Below are positions 18,479 to 29,095 of a stretch of 64,000 nt of DNA, piece by piece (positions within the stretch are counted from its first letter, which is position 1; each line of letters begins with the position of its first letter). The notes beneath the pieces are model-generated. The model had not been told where the DNA came from. It worked only from the letters and a program-made list of their open reading frames with translations, and made no database searches. Both the position numbers and the translations under genes were made by a program. This stretch comes from Gracilaria gracilis (taxonomy: Eukaryota > Rhodophyta > Florideophyceae > Gracilariales > Gracilariaceae), in contig JARGSG010000195.1 in assembly GCA_030374805.1 (NCBI GenBank), positions 868,001 to 932,000 on the forward strand, read 5' to 3'.

Positions 18479-19840
18479 CTAGTCTTCCATCTTCTCTTCA
18501 TCACCTTTCCCACCATCGCCCTCAACCTCCATTTGGTCGTCATTTTCCTTGTCATCCTCGTCGTCATCCTCGTCGTCATCTTCGTCGTCATCTTCGTCGT
18601 CATCTTCTTCGTCATCTTCGTCGTTCTCCCACTCCTCGAAGGGATCTGCCATCAACGACCATACCTTGGGCTCAAACGTCTTGGCTTTCAACAGACACGC
18701 GTCGAGCTTTGCACGGATTTTCGCTTCGTCCATCGGGTCGCATCCGATGAAAACTAGCTCCTGCATGCGGTCACCCCACACTTTGTCGAAATTCTTTTTC
18801 ACCTGCTTCTCGAACGCTGGGTCTTTCATCTGCTCATCGAACAACTCCTGCGGCGCGGCCGCCCACCAGATGCCCCCCTTCTCCAACTTCAACGATGATC
18901 CAGCAAACGACAACTCGCCGATCACCTCCGTGCGGGTGGCCAGCCAGAAGTAACCCTTGGCGCGTACTACTCCCGGCCATGGTTCGTCGATAAAGTCGTT
19001 CAGCTTGACCGGGTGGAACGGTTGTCGCGCTTTGTACACGAACGACCGGATACCGTACTCGAGTGTCTCCGGCACATGATCCTTGAAACCATTGAGCTCC
19101 TTGTACCACAACGGGTGTTGGCGCGCCTTTTGAAAGTCGAACCGCCCGGTACCCAGCACCGACTTGAGAGGAAGCTTCGAATAATCCGTCTCGTACACGA
19201 TGGCATCGGAGTTGAGCGCGCGGATGATCTGGCGCGCCGAGTCGAGGTCAGCCTTCGACGATGACGACACTTTGTTCAGCACGATCGTGTCGGCGAATTC
19301 GATCTGGTCGACGAGCAGATCCACAATTGTGCGATCGTCCTCTTCGCCGGCCGTCTCACCGCGGTCGCGGAGAAAGTCGCTGGACGAGTAGTTTTTGAGC
19401 AGACCGGCTGAGTCGACCACGGTGATCATCGAGTCGAGCGCCGCCACATCTTGCAAGCTGACGCCTTCCTCGTCGCGGAACTCGAACGTCGACGCCACCG
19501 GCAGCGGCTCGGAGATGCCCGTCGACTCGATGAGCAAATGGTCGAAACGTTCCTCGTCGGCCAGTTTTTTCACGCCTTGCAGCAGGTCGTCGCGCAGGGT
19601 GCAGCAGATGCAGCCGTTTGTCATCTCGACCAGCTGCTCCTCGGTGCGCGACAGGTTGGCGCCGCCCTCGCGGACGAGATTGGCGTCGATGTTGACCTCG
19701 CTCATGTCGTTGACAATGACGGCCACGCGCATGCCCTCGCGGTTGTTGAGGACATGGTTGAGCAGTGTTGTCTTGCCGGCGCCCAGGAAGCCGGACAGCA
19801 CGGTCACGGGGAGCCGCTTGGCAGCGACCACCTTCGTCAT
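18479..19840 (-). CDS. CobW/ZNG1-type zinc metallochaperone GTPase
   Basis: A 453-residue G3E-family GTPase from the ATG at 19840. Walker A is GFLGAGKTT (17-25). The family metal-binding motif is NGCICC (C77, C79, C80). The switch/Walker B region is [11 protein letters not shown], and NKVS lies where the guanine-specificity NKxD normally falls. A CobW C-terminal domain follows ([18 protein letters not shown] through [17 protein letters not shown]). ZNG1-type members hand zinc to client enzymes such as methionine aminopeptidase; whether this one does so is inference. The last 50 residues are almost all D and E. Upstream the frame stays open: an in-frame ATG at 19966 would add 42 residues ([15 protein letters not shown]) that could be a targeting sequence. 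Confidence 0.85.
   Translation of the reverse strand: MTKVVAAKRLPVTVLSGFLGAGKTTLLNHVLNNREGMRVAVIVNDMSEVNIDANLVREGGANLSRTEEQLVEMTNGCICCTLRDDLLQGVKKLADEERFDHLLIESTGISEPLPVASTFEFRDEEGVSLQDVAALDSMITVVDSAGLLKNYSSSDFLRDRGETAGEEDDRTIVDLLVDQIEFADTIVLNKVSSSSKADLDSARQIIRALNSDAIVYETDYSKLPLKSVLGTGRFDFQKARQHPLWYKELNGFKDHVPETLEYGIRSFVYKARQPFHPVKLNDFIDEPWPGVVRAKGYFWLATRTEVIGELSFAGSSLKLEKGGIWWAAAPQELFDEQMKDPAFEKQVKKNFDKVWGDRMQELVFIGCDPMDEAKIRAKLDACLLKAKTFEPKVWSLMADPFEEWENDEDDEEDDDEDDDEDDDEDDDEDDKENDDQMEVEGDGGKGDEEKMED
18551..18624. repeat. Coding TCGTCA-type hexanucleotide repeat
   Basis: Imperfect TCGTCATCT repeats on the plus strand encode the acidic D/E tail of the CobW protein on the minus strand. Replication slippage would change tail length in steps of two or three residues without breaking the frame. 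Confidence 0.75.
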
Positions 19841-20249
19841 GGTGATCAGTGGCACCGGAGCAGACAGACGTTTACTAGAGTAGAAGTCCGGAAGCGGTGC
19901 CGCGGGACGGGAACCGACGTGAAGAGCCGAATTTGAGAGAACAGGTGGTTCGCCGGTGCGGGCCATACCTCTGACCTTTTGAGGCCGGGGGCAGGGGTGC
20001 CTCGCTTCTGGCCGCCGCCGGCGGCGGCGGCAGGCAAGAAGTTGCACGTGTGTACACATGGTGCATGTAGTCCAGCTGTTTGGCAGTTCTCTGACAATTG
20101 GTGCCCCTCCATCATCGCCAAAAATTCTCTTGTTCCTTGTCACGGTGTCATAGTGACACTGGAATCAATATGTTACGACACATTGTTACCTTATGGGCAC
20201 CATAGCGTACTCACTCTGGTCACATGCCCACCCACTCAGTACAACGGTA

Positions 20250-20275
20250 CAGGTGAACACTGTATTTAGTGTGGA
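20250..20275 (+). repeat. Left terminal inverted repeat (pogo element)
   Basis: Starts CAGGTGAACACTGTATTTAG and matches the reverse complement of 22255-22280 over 26 bp. Immediately preceded by TA. Confidence 0.85.
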
Positions 20276-20415
20276 CCACACTAATAAAGAAGACCCAATT
20301 TACGACACCCTCACACCAATTGGTGTGGACCACACTATATATGAATCCACACTATTTCAGAGTAGAAAGAATTAGTGTGGACCACACTATAATTGACACA
20401 CAAAATTAGTGTGGA
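20267..20415. repeat. Subterminal TAGTGTGG/CCACACTA palindromes
   Basis: Three copies of TAGTGTGGACCACACTA or close variants (near 20267, 20321 and 20373) and a half copy near 20406 lie between the left terminal repeat and the transposase stop. The right end has diverged copies at about 22214-22260. Repeated subterminal motifs of this sort usually bind transposase. Confidence 0.65.
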
Positions 20416-20429
20416 TTCAGAGGGGCTGC

Positions 20430-22073
20430 TCAAGCACTGCTTCCCGCCACCTCTCCTTCAAAGTTTGCCCTGTACTTGGCCACAATGGCTTGGAGCTCCG
20501 GAAACAATTGGCGTTCCTCCCAACGCCCATTCAAGTTTAGCGCAAGACCACACCTGATCATTGCCTTCCTTGAGTAGCTTACACTCTCTTCATCCCTTTG
20601 TGCACTCACTGCTTTAACCGACCTAGCAGCCAGCTTCAAAACGTGCCGCTTTCCAGGGTTTGTAAGCTTGCCCGAAGCTCTCGGACCATCTACCCACATA
20701 CCATTCTGCACCATGTCCATCTTAAAGTCGTCCCAATCCTGCCGCCAATACGCCTTAAGTTTTTGAATCACAAAGCTATCTGCTGGTTGAACCAAGTGTG
20801 TCGCGTTACATCGAAAGAAGCGAATTTCAGTGTTCGTCTCGGACAACGCCTGTTTCACTTGGTCTGTTAAATCATGCGTGTTAACGTTATCGATGTATAT
20901 CACACGCTTACGACCGTCTGGAAGCGGTGCAAAAATCCGTTTTTCCCGCACCCACTCTAAGAAAACGCGTTTGTCCATCCATGCCTTCGGACCTGTACGG
21001 TATACCACGCCCGGAACATCATCAGGTAGGCCTCTGATCGGATAGTTTTTTTCTGCATTCTTGAAGATCATCATTGGAATTTCTAATTGTGCGCGAGGTC
21101 CTCCGAAGATAAGAACCATCATTGTCATTCCATCGTCACCTGAAACGACATCTGCGTACCGGACATTCTTGTCGCCTATTAGCGCTAACGTCTTGCGGTT
21201 ATCCATATTTATACAGAAATGGGTTTCTTCTGCATTATATACGTCTTCCTCACGGAGAGCGTTCGAGCGGAAGTCTCGAGCAAGTTGCCCTAGATGATAG
21301 GCCACCTCTCTTTCGATCTGTTCCTGTTTTGCGGGCGAGATCATCAGCTTTCCACACTGCGCTCTGCAGACGATTCTTGACCTTTCCATGAAGGACTGTA
21401 CCCAGCGGTAGGTAACACGGTCCTGAATTGGCATTTTCGTTCTGGGGTCTTCCATGTTTTTGTAATATTCTCCATTGGTTCGCCTGGAAATGAGCGTGAG
21501 AGCTAAGCGACGTAGCAAACGAGTGTTGAATTTGACACCTGCCTTCCGCATTATATTGAATTCCTGGAGAAGATCTTGATGCAAGGCACTGACCCATGCA
21601 GACAGTTAGCGTCCTCTTCCACTCTGCGCTTTGCAGTTGTGCCGGCGAAGCCCATTTTTTGTAACGGTAACGAAAGATATGTTGGTGGACTTTTCTGTGC
21701 TGCTTAGAGCCTCTCTTTTGCTCCAGTAACGGCTCGCTCGTTGATGGTTTGCCTTGTAGTTGCCCCTAAAGTGCTGCGGGAAATTTGTAACAGTACGTGA
21801 AAACAGCCCTTTGTGGCCGTGTGTTTGCTCGTCGTTGATCATCCACTTGATAATCTGAGTTCTTTGCGAGATGTTGAGGACCAGTTGTGGTGCTCTTTTT
21901 GGTTTCGTTGTGTTTTGGGGATTGTTGAAGCTGTCTAACGCCGAATGGGTGCTTGCAGAAGGGGCGTTATTAGATGTAATACCCTCTTGTGCATCTGGGG
22001 CTGTGTCTGGATTGGGCACTGGGTTTGAAATTCGGGCGAATGCGCTCACAAGAGGTGAGGCATAAAGTGACAT
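20430..22073 (-). pseudogene. pogo/Tigger transposase, one nonsense codon
   Basis: About 547 codons from the ATG at 22073. A basic helix-turn-helix region (LVLNISQRTQIIKWMIND) and a CENPB-type second DNA-binding part are followed by a DDE_1 catalytic domain. The acidic positions lie in VYNAEETHF, IYIDNVNTHDL and LVQPADSFVIQKLKAYWRQDW. The first block has EE where many relatives have DE. A TAA at 21606-21608 interrupts the frame between the two halves (GRGR-stop-LSAWVSALHQDLL). The rest is unbroken and in one frame, so this copy lost function by a single change. Termination before the catalytic domain would leave a DNA-binding fragment. Confidence 0.75.
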
Positions 22074-22254
22074 TCTGTTTTGTTTGTGATTACGGAGGTG
22101 TCTGTTTCGAGAATGCGCTACGAACAAACTGTTCAAAGACCATTGTTTTGGCGCGCAAACAGGTTTGTATCCACACTTTATCTGTGGCGGCCCTCGTATG
22201 CCACACACAAATTAGTATGGTCCACACTATATGCGTTTCTACACTATATCTGAA

Positions 22255-22280
22255 TCCACACTAAATACAGTGTTCACCTG
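22255..22280 (-). repeat. Right terminal inverted repeat (pogo element)
   Basis: Reverse complement of 20250-20275 without mismatch; followed immediately by the TA duplication at 22281-22282. Confidence 0.85.
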
Positions 22281-22459
22281 TAACCCTCACACAGGCTCAA
22301 TTTGGCAAAGGGCTCAATTTGGCGGTGGGGCTCTCAGCGCGACCCTGGACCCAACCTCCCACCACCCCAATTCAACCGAAAGTAAAAACATTAAACGTGG
22401 GTGAGTCCCAATGACTGTAATGCAACAGCCGTCGTCGTCCTTTTTTTTTCTCCCGACCT

Positions 22460-23700
22460 CCCGCAGTCCCCCACCAGCAGAAGCGCTCCTCGCCAGCAGA
22501 GGCGCTCTGTCGCCTCTCCGCCGCCACCGCCGCCGCTCGGGCGCCACCGGCAAAGGCGCTCTGCCGCCCCCGCTTCCCTCCACCGCCTTTCGCGCCGCTC
22601 TCTACCGTTGCAGGGGTCAGAGCCCCCGCCGCCGGCAGAGGCGCTCTGCCGTCCCCCCCGCCGCCGGCAGAGGCGCTCTGCCGTCCCCCCCACCGCCGAC
22701 AGAGGCGCTCTGCCGTCCCCGCTTCGTTCCGCCGCCACTCGCCCGGCCTTCCACCGCCCCTCGCGCGCCACCGGCAGAGGCGCTCTCGCCATTTACCATC
22801 GTAGGAGGCAAAGCCACCGCTGCCGGCAGAAGCGCTCTGCCGCCTTTGCTTCCTCCCGAGGCCCTCTGCCGCCTCCCCGCCGCCGCCGCTGCCGCTCGGG
22901 AGCCACCGGCGGAAACGCTCTGCAGCCCCCGCTTCCCTCCGCCTCTACCGTTGCAGGGGTCAGAGCCCCCGCCGCCGGCAGAGGCGCTCTTCCGTCCCCG
23001 CTTCGTTCCGCCGCCACCCGCCTCGCCCTCTACCGCCGCTCGCGCGCCACTGGCAGAAGCGCTCTCGCCATTTACCGTCGCAGAGGGCAAAGCCAACGCC
23101 GCCGGCAGAGGCGCTCTGCCGCCCCCGCTTCCTCCCGCCGCCGCTCGCCCTGCCCTCCACCGCTGCCGCGGGTAGAGCAACTGCCGCCGGCAGCGCTGCC
23201 CTCAACCGCCACCGCTGACAGAGCCGCCGCCACCGGGAGAGGCGCTCTGTCGCCCTCCGCTTGCCGCTCGCGCACCACCGGCACAGGCGCTCTATCGCCC
23301 CCACGTCCCTCTGCCGCGGCCGGCGCCGCCGAAAGATGCGCTCTGCTACCCCCACGTCCCGCCCCTGCCACGGTTCTTTGCTCGGCCACCACCTCGCCGC
23401 TCTCCGCCTCCCTCGCAATTCTTTCCCCTGATGCCCTTTGCCATGATTGCGCCGCAAAACCACTGTGCTACCAAAGCCCACTGCATCTACCACTGGCACC
23501 ACCGCGCCGCCCTCCGCCGTCGCTGCTAGCAGAGGCGCTATGCCACCCCCGCACCCCTCCCCGCTGCCGCCGCCGCCCGCGCCGCCGCCGCTGGCCGCAC
23601 CGCCCTCCACCACCGCCGCCGCCCATCGCTGCCTGTGCACGCAGAAGCGCTCTGTCGCCACCGCGCTGGTCACTCCGCCGCCGCCGTTCTTTTCAATGCT
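22460..23700. repeat. GC-rich field of palindromic minisatellite units
   Basis: About 17 copies of a unit close to GCCGGCAGAGGCGCTCTGCC recur at irregular spacing (30 to about 110 bp) in a C/G-rich background. The core GGCAGAG-GCG-CTCTGCC is itself palindromic, so each unit can form a small hairpin. Longer blocks including the spacers also recur (for example near 22600 and 22945). Open frames span it on both strands only because stop codons are rare in such sequence. Their P/R/A-rich translations look like no known protein, so no gene is called. Confidence 0.7.
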
Positions 23701-23782
23701 CCCGATTTTTGCCGACGGCAAAGTGGACATGTTCGTAACAGCCGATTCGAAAGCAATGTCGAGATTGCTTCGAGTGCATTTA

Positions 23783-24988
23783 TTAGTGAGCATTGTGCTC
23801 AGGGTCTACGGCGTCAATATCTTCTATGGGGTCTGGCAATTGCGCTACTTGGTAGATATCTAACCAGCACTTAGCGCAGTGGTTCCAGCGCTCGCTGTAA
23901 CTGTAGTTTCCTTTGCAATGCTTGCAGAAAAAACGTAGCTTTCCATCTTTCTTCTTCTTCAACTTCGTTTGATTAATAACCTCCTGTAAACCCGATCCTA
24001 ATCTCTCTTTTGGTGTCAAAGATGAAACAAGCACACCTCGAGCAAGTCGACAAGCTTTGGAGTTGCGCAGGTGGTTGCCCAACTCCGCCGCATTGGAAAA
24101 CCCTTTCTCCGTACCGGTGTCGCAGTGTAGACACTTCTTGCTTGCATCTTCAGCAAGGTAGCCATACGTGCCGACACGAACAGATCCGGTGCAGCTGTCC
24201 TCTGTACACAAACAGGCTAAAGCTGCAAGGCATCGTTCCACGCGAACCACCTCCACGAAATGGTTGCCATACACATCATCCCCCACGTAAGACACCTTCT
24301 TCACTGAACGCGCCAACGTTGGGGATGACGTGGAACCAGGAGGCGCGGAAGCCGCAGGAACAATTTTCGCCATAGTAGGGGCTGCGGCTGTGGGGTTAGG
24401 ACGGCGGGACGCGGAGGAATGGCAAGCACCAGCAACGGGAGAAGCAGTTGACGGAGACGAGCGATGAAGCGCGGGATCAGAGGCAACAGCAGTAGGAGCT
24501 GTAGGAGTAGACACAACCACAGCACCACAGCTAGAAGACGCAGAAGACGGGCCAATAGCATCCCGTGGTGGAGAACCAACCTCCTCACCCAGATCTAAAG
24601 AGTCGAAACGGGGCGTTGTGTTAACTGGAGACGGGGCAGGCCCAATATCTGAACCATCTTCGGATGAGCTCAAAATGATTATTCGGCGAGTGTGAATACG
24701 AGGATCTTTCCTCGGGGTCTTTTTTTTCGGCCGGGCTCCGGAGGAAGAGGCCTCCGAATTTCGTGCACGCAAAGACTTCTTCGCAATCTTCTTGCGAGGC
24801 CTAGCCACCGAAACCGGAACTGAGAGCCGTGCTGTACGGGAGCGTTTGGCACCCGGGGGCGTAGTTTTTTCAACAGCATTACGGCTGCGAGAAACGTGCC
24901 GTGAGGCGCCTCCCGGCGGCGTTTGCTCGATATTATCGTGTTGTCGGGCTGGGGCACGGCGGTCGCGAGCGCCTGCCTTCCGTGCCAT
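23783..24988 (-). CDS. Uncharacterised SIM and Cys/His-cluster protein
   Basis: A 401-residue protein from a true ATG at 24988. The N-terminal half is disordered and very basic (RPRKKIAKKSLRAR, ARPKKKTPRKDPR), with a likely nuclear localisation signal. Directly after it, RRIIILSSSEDGSD (101-114) is a textbook SUMO-interaction motif: a hydrophobic core followed by serines and acids. An S/A/P/T-rich linker follows. The C-terminal third contains three Cys/His groups: CLCTEDSC, CLHCDTG with a downstream H and C (NHLRNSKAC), and FFCKHCKGNYSYSERWNHCAKCW. These look like zinc-binding or C2H2-like modules. It may be a host nuclear factor or a transposon accessory protein; I do not recognise the family. 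Confidence 0.5.
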   Translation of the reverse strand: MARKAGARDRRAPARQHDNIEQTPPGGASRHVSRSRNAVEKTTPPGAKRSRTARLSVPVSVARPRKKIAKKSLRARNSEASSSGARPKKKTPRKDPRIHTRRIIILSSSEDGSDIGPAPSPVNTTPRFDSLDLGEEVGSPPRDAIGPSSASSSCGAVVVSTPTAPTAVASDPALHRSSPSTASPVAGACHSSASRRPNPTAAAPTMAKIVPAASAPPGSTSSPTLARSVKKVSYVGDDVYGNHFVEVVRVERCLAALACLCTEDSCTGSVRVGTYGYLAEDASKKCLHCDTGTEKGFSNAAELGNHLRNSKACRLARGVLVSSLTPKERLGSGLQEVINQTKLKKKKDGKLRFFCKHCKGNYSYSERWNHCAKCWLDIYQVAQLPDPIEDIDAVDPEHNAH

Positions 24989-24999
24989 CTTGTGCTAGT

Positions 25000-26341
25000 G
25001 GCAGTGATGGAGGATTGTTCGAGGAGAAGAGTCTTGAATCTGGGCTATTTGAAGTCCGTTTTTTTAAGACCGTTGCGTACCAGAGAGTTTCCAGCACTTG
25101 CAATAATTTCAAATATTGGACGTTATAGGCAGAATATTTTGAAATGAATTGAAAACTAGGAATGATAGACTGATTCGTAAAGAAATTACACAACTTTATT
25201 TGTTTTCAAAAATTTTATCTAAAAAACGCATGCCTGGCTTCCACAACATTGCACAATGCTTCTTTCTAGAGTAGTTATCACCATCCGAGAGGTTTATGAT
25301 CTAGTTTATTATACAAGTCTTATGTCTGAGATCATCATATAGAATTTAAAGGTCTTACGAAAGAAGATTAAGTTCTAAGTACCCTATAAAAGAAATTGAT
25401 GAGTGTGCATCTATAAGAGGAAAGGTCATCAAATACATATATATATACGACATTCTTCTTACATAAATACTGAATATTATGGGCAAAGAAAATAACTAGT
25501 CTCATAAGAAAAACTAAAGGCATCATTACTTTCCTATTTCCAATTACTTGTATTCTATTTTCAGTAATGCAATATTATACATGAGAAACATATCGTTTTC
25601 TACAGAATTGTAAGGTCTCAGTATTAAATTTTTGTCTTTTAGAAAAGATTATCATCTACTCCATATTTTATATATATCTCACAAGTAAGGTACGAAAATG
25701 AAAATTTTCAATTCCATAACAAAAGAAGGACCCACTATAGTACATGTACATTTCCGATCCGAAAAAGGTAATCCAAAACCCTGCTACACTTCAGGCAGTA
25801 CCACAAAGTAGTAATTAGAGAAACAAATACCGTCCCATCTCGTAGAGCTTTAGCGTATATATATTTTAAAGCCCGTTCAATATAAATCAAAATACTTTTT
25901 GCAGTTAACAACACATTAATATCGTACATATTATATAGGTTTTTCTCACTTTCTACGTATATATTCTTGTAGGCTTTCTGGTCGTATACATTTTTTACTT
26001 CGCCTCTTGTTTTCGCATCATATATAAGACGGGCCTCATATATATTTCTTGGATTGATTTCCCTTTCAGAAACCCTCACCCCCTATTTTGTTCCTGAAGT
26101 TTTAAACAATATCTTATTGATTTACATTCTAATCACATAATATATTATGAGAGCTATACAAAACGATATTTATATTGGTTATGTTTTGGGTCAAATCCTT
26201 TATCTTATTTCTTTCCATACTATTACACGAGAGGAAGAGAACTTTAAGGTTCTCATGGGACGCACACTAAAAGAACCCGACAACCTTTATCATCAATGTA
26301 CTTCTTTTCTCCCAAAACACCCCACAACTTTTACTATCAAT
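25000..26341. other. AT-rich spacer
   Basis: A sharp drop in GC compared with the GC-rich field just to the left. Only small open frames occur, with no motifs. It may contain the 3' end of the Mutator-like element whose transposase stops at 26342, but I could not find terminal repeats. Confidence 0.4.
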
Positions 26342-29095
26342 TTACTTCTTTTCTAGAACTTTCTGCAGCAAACTTTCGAGGTTTTGTATCCTTGAGTTAA
26401 GCAGTTCAATTTGGTTCTGCTTTCCTTTAGTCGTCTTGGCCTTTTTCGCAGTGGTTGGGTTCTTCTTCGCCCTCTTCGGTTGCGATGCCGGTACAGTTTT
26501 GTCTTCAATAACAATAACCTCTGCTGCATTTCGTTTCCTGCCTTTAGATTGAGCGCGCTTCCATTGAGGTTTAGAGAGCTTTGGATAACCGGAAATTGGG
26601 CCATCTATAAAAAGATTTTGTGCATCGGACTGATCCAGCTCTCTCAGGAGTTGTAAAGCATCAAGAATCTGAAGGCCTCTCCCATGTGCCATTGCAAATT
26701 TTGGGAGCGATTTTATCCGATTGTGATATGCTTCGTTCGGATTTGTATCGAAAAATAGGGCGCGGTGCCTCTCTGCAATTGGAATTGAGCAAGAATGGTT
26801 CTGAAACCAGAGCAAGTATGCACATGTATTCTTCGCAAGCCAGTCGGCAAATGCTTCCCATTTGGATCCCATTCCTCTCATGAAGCTCAACGCTTGCTCA
26901 CATTCTTCCCGAGAATAGACATTTCGAGTACCAATTGCCCACTCAAAAAGCTTTCGTTCGTTTGTGATTTCGCATTTTTCCAAAATACATCTCTTGGCGT
27001 GAACATCGCACCCGACTGCAACAGCTTTGATATAATCAATAACAGCACCTGACTTAAAAGTTTCGTCCAGAGCCGTAGCCAAACTAAAAGCATATGTAGT
27101 TTCGAAGTCTGTAGCCATTGTCAACCTGTCTTGGCTAGAAGCCTTCAATGGATCACCCAAACCTCGCCGCCTCATCTGGGACACGAACTCGCGAAACAAA
27201 AGCAAACGAGACCCAGTAGTCTTTCTGGTGCAGAGCTGGTGCATGACTGCATATATGCAGCCTGTCATTTCGTCCTTCGCAATTATTGATACCAGTTCGA
27301 ATTGCAACACCTGTCCATCTTCGTCGTGAGCATTTACGATACCGAAAGTCCCATCACATCCAAACCGAGGATATTGGGCGGCTTTGTCTAGGAGAATTTT
27401 CTCTCCGAAAATTATGGACAAGCCTTTCTGGTCCCGAGTCAAACGGAAATCGTCGTTCGATCTTTGATCCTCAACTGATAATATATAAGAGCAGTTTCCA
27501 AAGGTGTTGTTCTGCCCAGGACATATACTGCTGAGCAAAGCAGCTAGAGAGCTTCCCTTGGGATGGATAGTTTTGTGGGCATTTCCCCGCAGTCTCTTCA
27601 CTGTGGAAGGCGGAGGTGCGCAGCCAAACCGCTCTTTAACCTTCTGCAGTATCATGCTGCCACTCAGTAGGTCGTTACGGTTGCAAAGATCTACCACAAA
27701 GTTCTTCACCAAGGACGGTGGAGGCTTCATCACTGGCCATGCGTGAGAATGAACCCCAACCCCTACTATAACTGCCCAAGATAAGAATTTGTCATCTTCA
27801 CGTTGCTTCATGAAGAGGTAATGATATTCTGCTTCACATTTGACGTGCACCAGACGTGGGGATTCCTGAAGATGTACAAAAAGTGTACAGAACCTCGCAC
27901 GTGTGCTCAACGGGTATGGTGGGCAGTCTCCAGTAGTTCTTGGGCTTTCTGGGAAAACGCCCATCTTCGCCATTGCGATCATTTCATTAACCATATCTTG
28001 ATTGGCGCCCTGCAAATGAGAAGGAATCTTAACAAGAGAACATTTCTTGGGATCCCTTACACCTTCCTTTCCAAACTGACAACACCCTATGAAGTCGGGA
28101 AGCTTAGAACTCGCAACAGATCCGCTCTTCTCCAGGTTATATCTCATCTTTCCAACCTTGAACACCCAGTTTGGGCTTCGATGTTGAGGTTCGGCCGCGT
28201 GTTGGAGCATTTCCAATTGATCCAAACTATACACGAATGAATCGTGCTTGCAGATCAGAGGGAAGGCGTTCTGCGCGAAGAAAAAGACCTGGCGAGCAAG
28301 GCTTTTCTCATAATCGACTGCTTCACTTCGTTTTCTCACCAATACTTCTGTTTCATTACTCCATCTAACACAACTTTGTGCTTCATACAAATGGCGTGGA
28401 CAATTATTTGGCTCAGCCTCAGAATCTCTATACATGTTTGGTTCGGTTGTATGGCATAACCCAGAAAATGTGTGAGAACGGTTTCCTAGGTTATCATTTA
28501 TCCGAGTCGCTGGAATTAAATTTGACGTTTTGTAATATTCTGAACTGCTCGTCAAATGTGCATCATTTGCACCTCCTGTACAACTTTCCAGTGAATGAAG
28601 TTCGCCAGACTGAGTTCCAAAATTTCCTACCGCGGCAATGGAACGGGGGTCCAGCTTCCTTAAGCTTTCATTTCCACTCCAGATACCATCATGTCCTCTC
28701 TTACACACATTAAGGCTAGTGCTACAACACTTAATTCCTGAACAACTGAATGTTCGCCTCATTACTGGAATCTTGTTTCCAAAAATATGTAAAGTTGAAT
28801 CCTTTGAAACCTTCGAACGCGTTGAGTACGGAGAAAATTCAATGAATGTATCAGCTTGCAAACCATACCCTTCCAAATTCACAAAAGAAGCAAACCCCTC
28901 AGGTGAAACTGGCAGATACGGTGGCGGCTTTTCGAAAACACGGCAATGTCGAGCAGAAATATTCCGAGTTATCTGATACAAATCGTTATTCTTCTGGAAC
29001 AGTATTACACCACGGGGGTCACTTTCAAGTTGCTGAGAAGATGACGTGAGGTTGGCGGAACTGTCATCACTGCACAACACATTCACGACCTCCAT
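26342..29095 (-). CDS. Mutator-like (MULE) transposase, open frame intact
   Basis: A 917-residue protein from an ATG at 29095. The N-terminal region carries a Cys/His group (CSGIKCCSTSLNVCKRGHDG). The central region (PPPSLVKNFVVDLCNR) resembles the helix preceding the MULE catalytic core. The core begins with RFGCDGTFGIV, which holds the first acidic residue. It continues with VLQFELVSIIAKDEMTG and MATDFETTYAFSLATALDETF (second). The third block lies around DTNPNEAYHNRIKSL. The C-terminus is basic (KRAKKNPTTAKKAKTTKGK), then a coiled coil (IELLNSRIQNLESLLQKVLEKK) that could dimerise. No frame break is seen, so the copy may be recently active. I found no long terminal repeats, and the SWIM finger common in MULEs is not evident. 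Confidence 0.6.
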   Translation of the reverse strand: MEVVNVLCSDDSSANLTSSSQQLESDPRGVILFQKNNDLYQITRNISARHCRVFEKPPPYLPVSPEGFASFVNLEGYGLQADTFIEFSPYSTRSKVSKDSTLHIFGNKIPVMRRTFSCSGIKCCSTSLNVCKRGHDGIWSGNESLRKLDPRSIAAVGNFGTQSGELHSLESCTGGANDAHLTSSSEYYKTSNLIPATRINDNLGNRSHTFSGLCHTTEPNMYRDSEAEPNNCPRHLYEAQSCVRWSNETEVLVRKRSEAVDYEKSLARQVFFFAQNAFPLICKHDSFVYSLDQLEMLQHAAEPQHRSPNWVFKVGKMRYNLEKSGSVASSKLPDFIGCCQFGKEGVRDPKKCSLVKIPSHLQGANQDMVNEMIAMAKMGVFPESPRTTGDCPPYPLSTRARFCTLFVHLQESPRLVHVKCEAEYHYLFMKQREDDKFLSWAVIVGVGVHSHAWPVMKPPPSLVKNFVVDLCNRNDLLSGSMILQKVKERFGCAPPPSTVKRLRGNAHKTIHPKGSSLAALLSSICPGQNNTFGNCSYILSVEDQRSNDDFRLTRDQKGLSIIFGEKILLDKAAQYPRFGCDGTFGIVNAHDEDGQVLQFELVSIIAKDEMTGCIYAVMHQLCTRKTTGSRLLLFREFVSQMRRRGLGDPLKASSQDRLTMATDFETTYAFSLATALDETFKSGAVIDYIKAVAVGCDVHAKRCILEKCEITNERKLFEWAIGTRNVYSREECEQALSFMRGMGSKWEAFADWLAKNTCAYLLWFQNHSCSIPIAERHRALFFDTNPNEAYHNRIKSLPKFAMAHGRGLQILDALQLLRELDQSDAQNLFIDGPISGYPKLSKPQWKRAQSKGRKRNAAEVIVIEDKTVPASQPKRAKKNPTTAKKAKTTKGKQNQIELLNSRIQNLESLLQKVLEKK

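Larger units (their letters stand above)
20250..22280 (-). mobile_element. pogo/Tigger-type DNA transposon, complete ends
   Basis: A 2,031-bp element with 26-bp perfect terminal inverted repeats that begin CAGGTGAACACTG, flanked on both sides by TA (20248-20249 and 22281-22282). A CAG terminus and a TA duplication are the hallmarks of pogo/Tigger elements. It contains one transposase gene on the minus strand with a single in-frame stop. Copies of a short palindrome lie inside the left end. The sequence right of the insertion resembles sequence at 50483-50510, so it may have landed in an older repeat. Confidence 0.8.

Noticed and set aside
22460-23700. CRISPR-like repeat array
   Set aside because: Spacing is irregular, units are diverged and the context is eukaryotic.
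22401-23793. Several 90-445 codon open frames on both strands
   Set aside because: They come from the GC-rich palindromic repeats, in which stop codons are rare; no frame has domain features.
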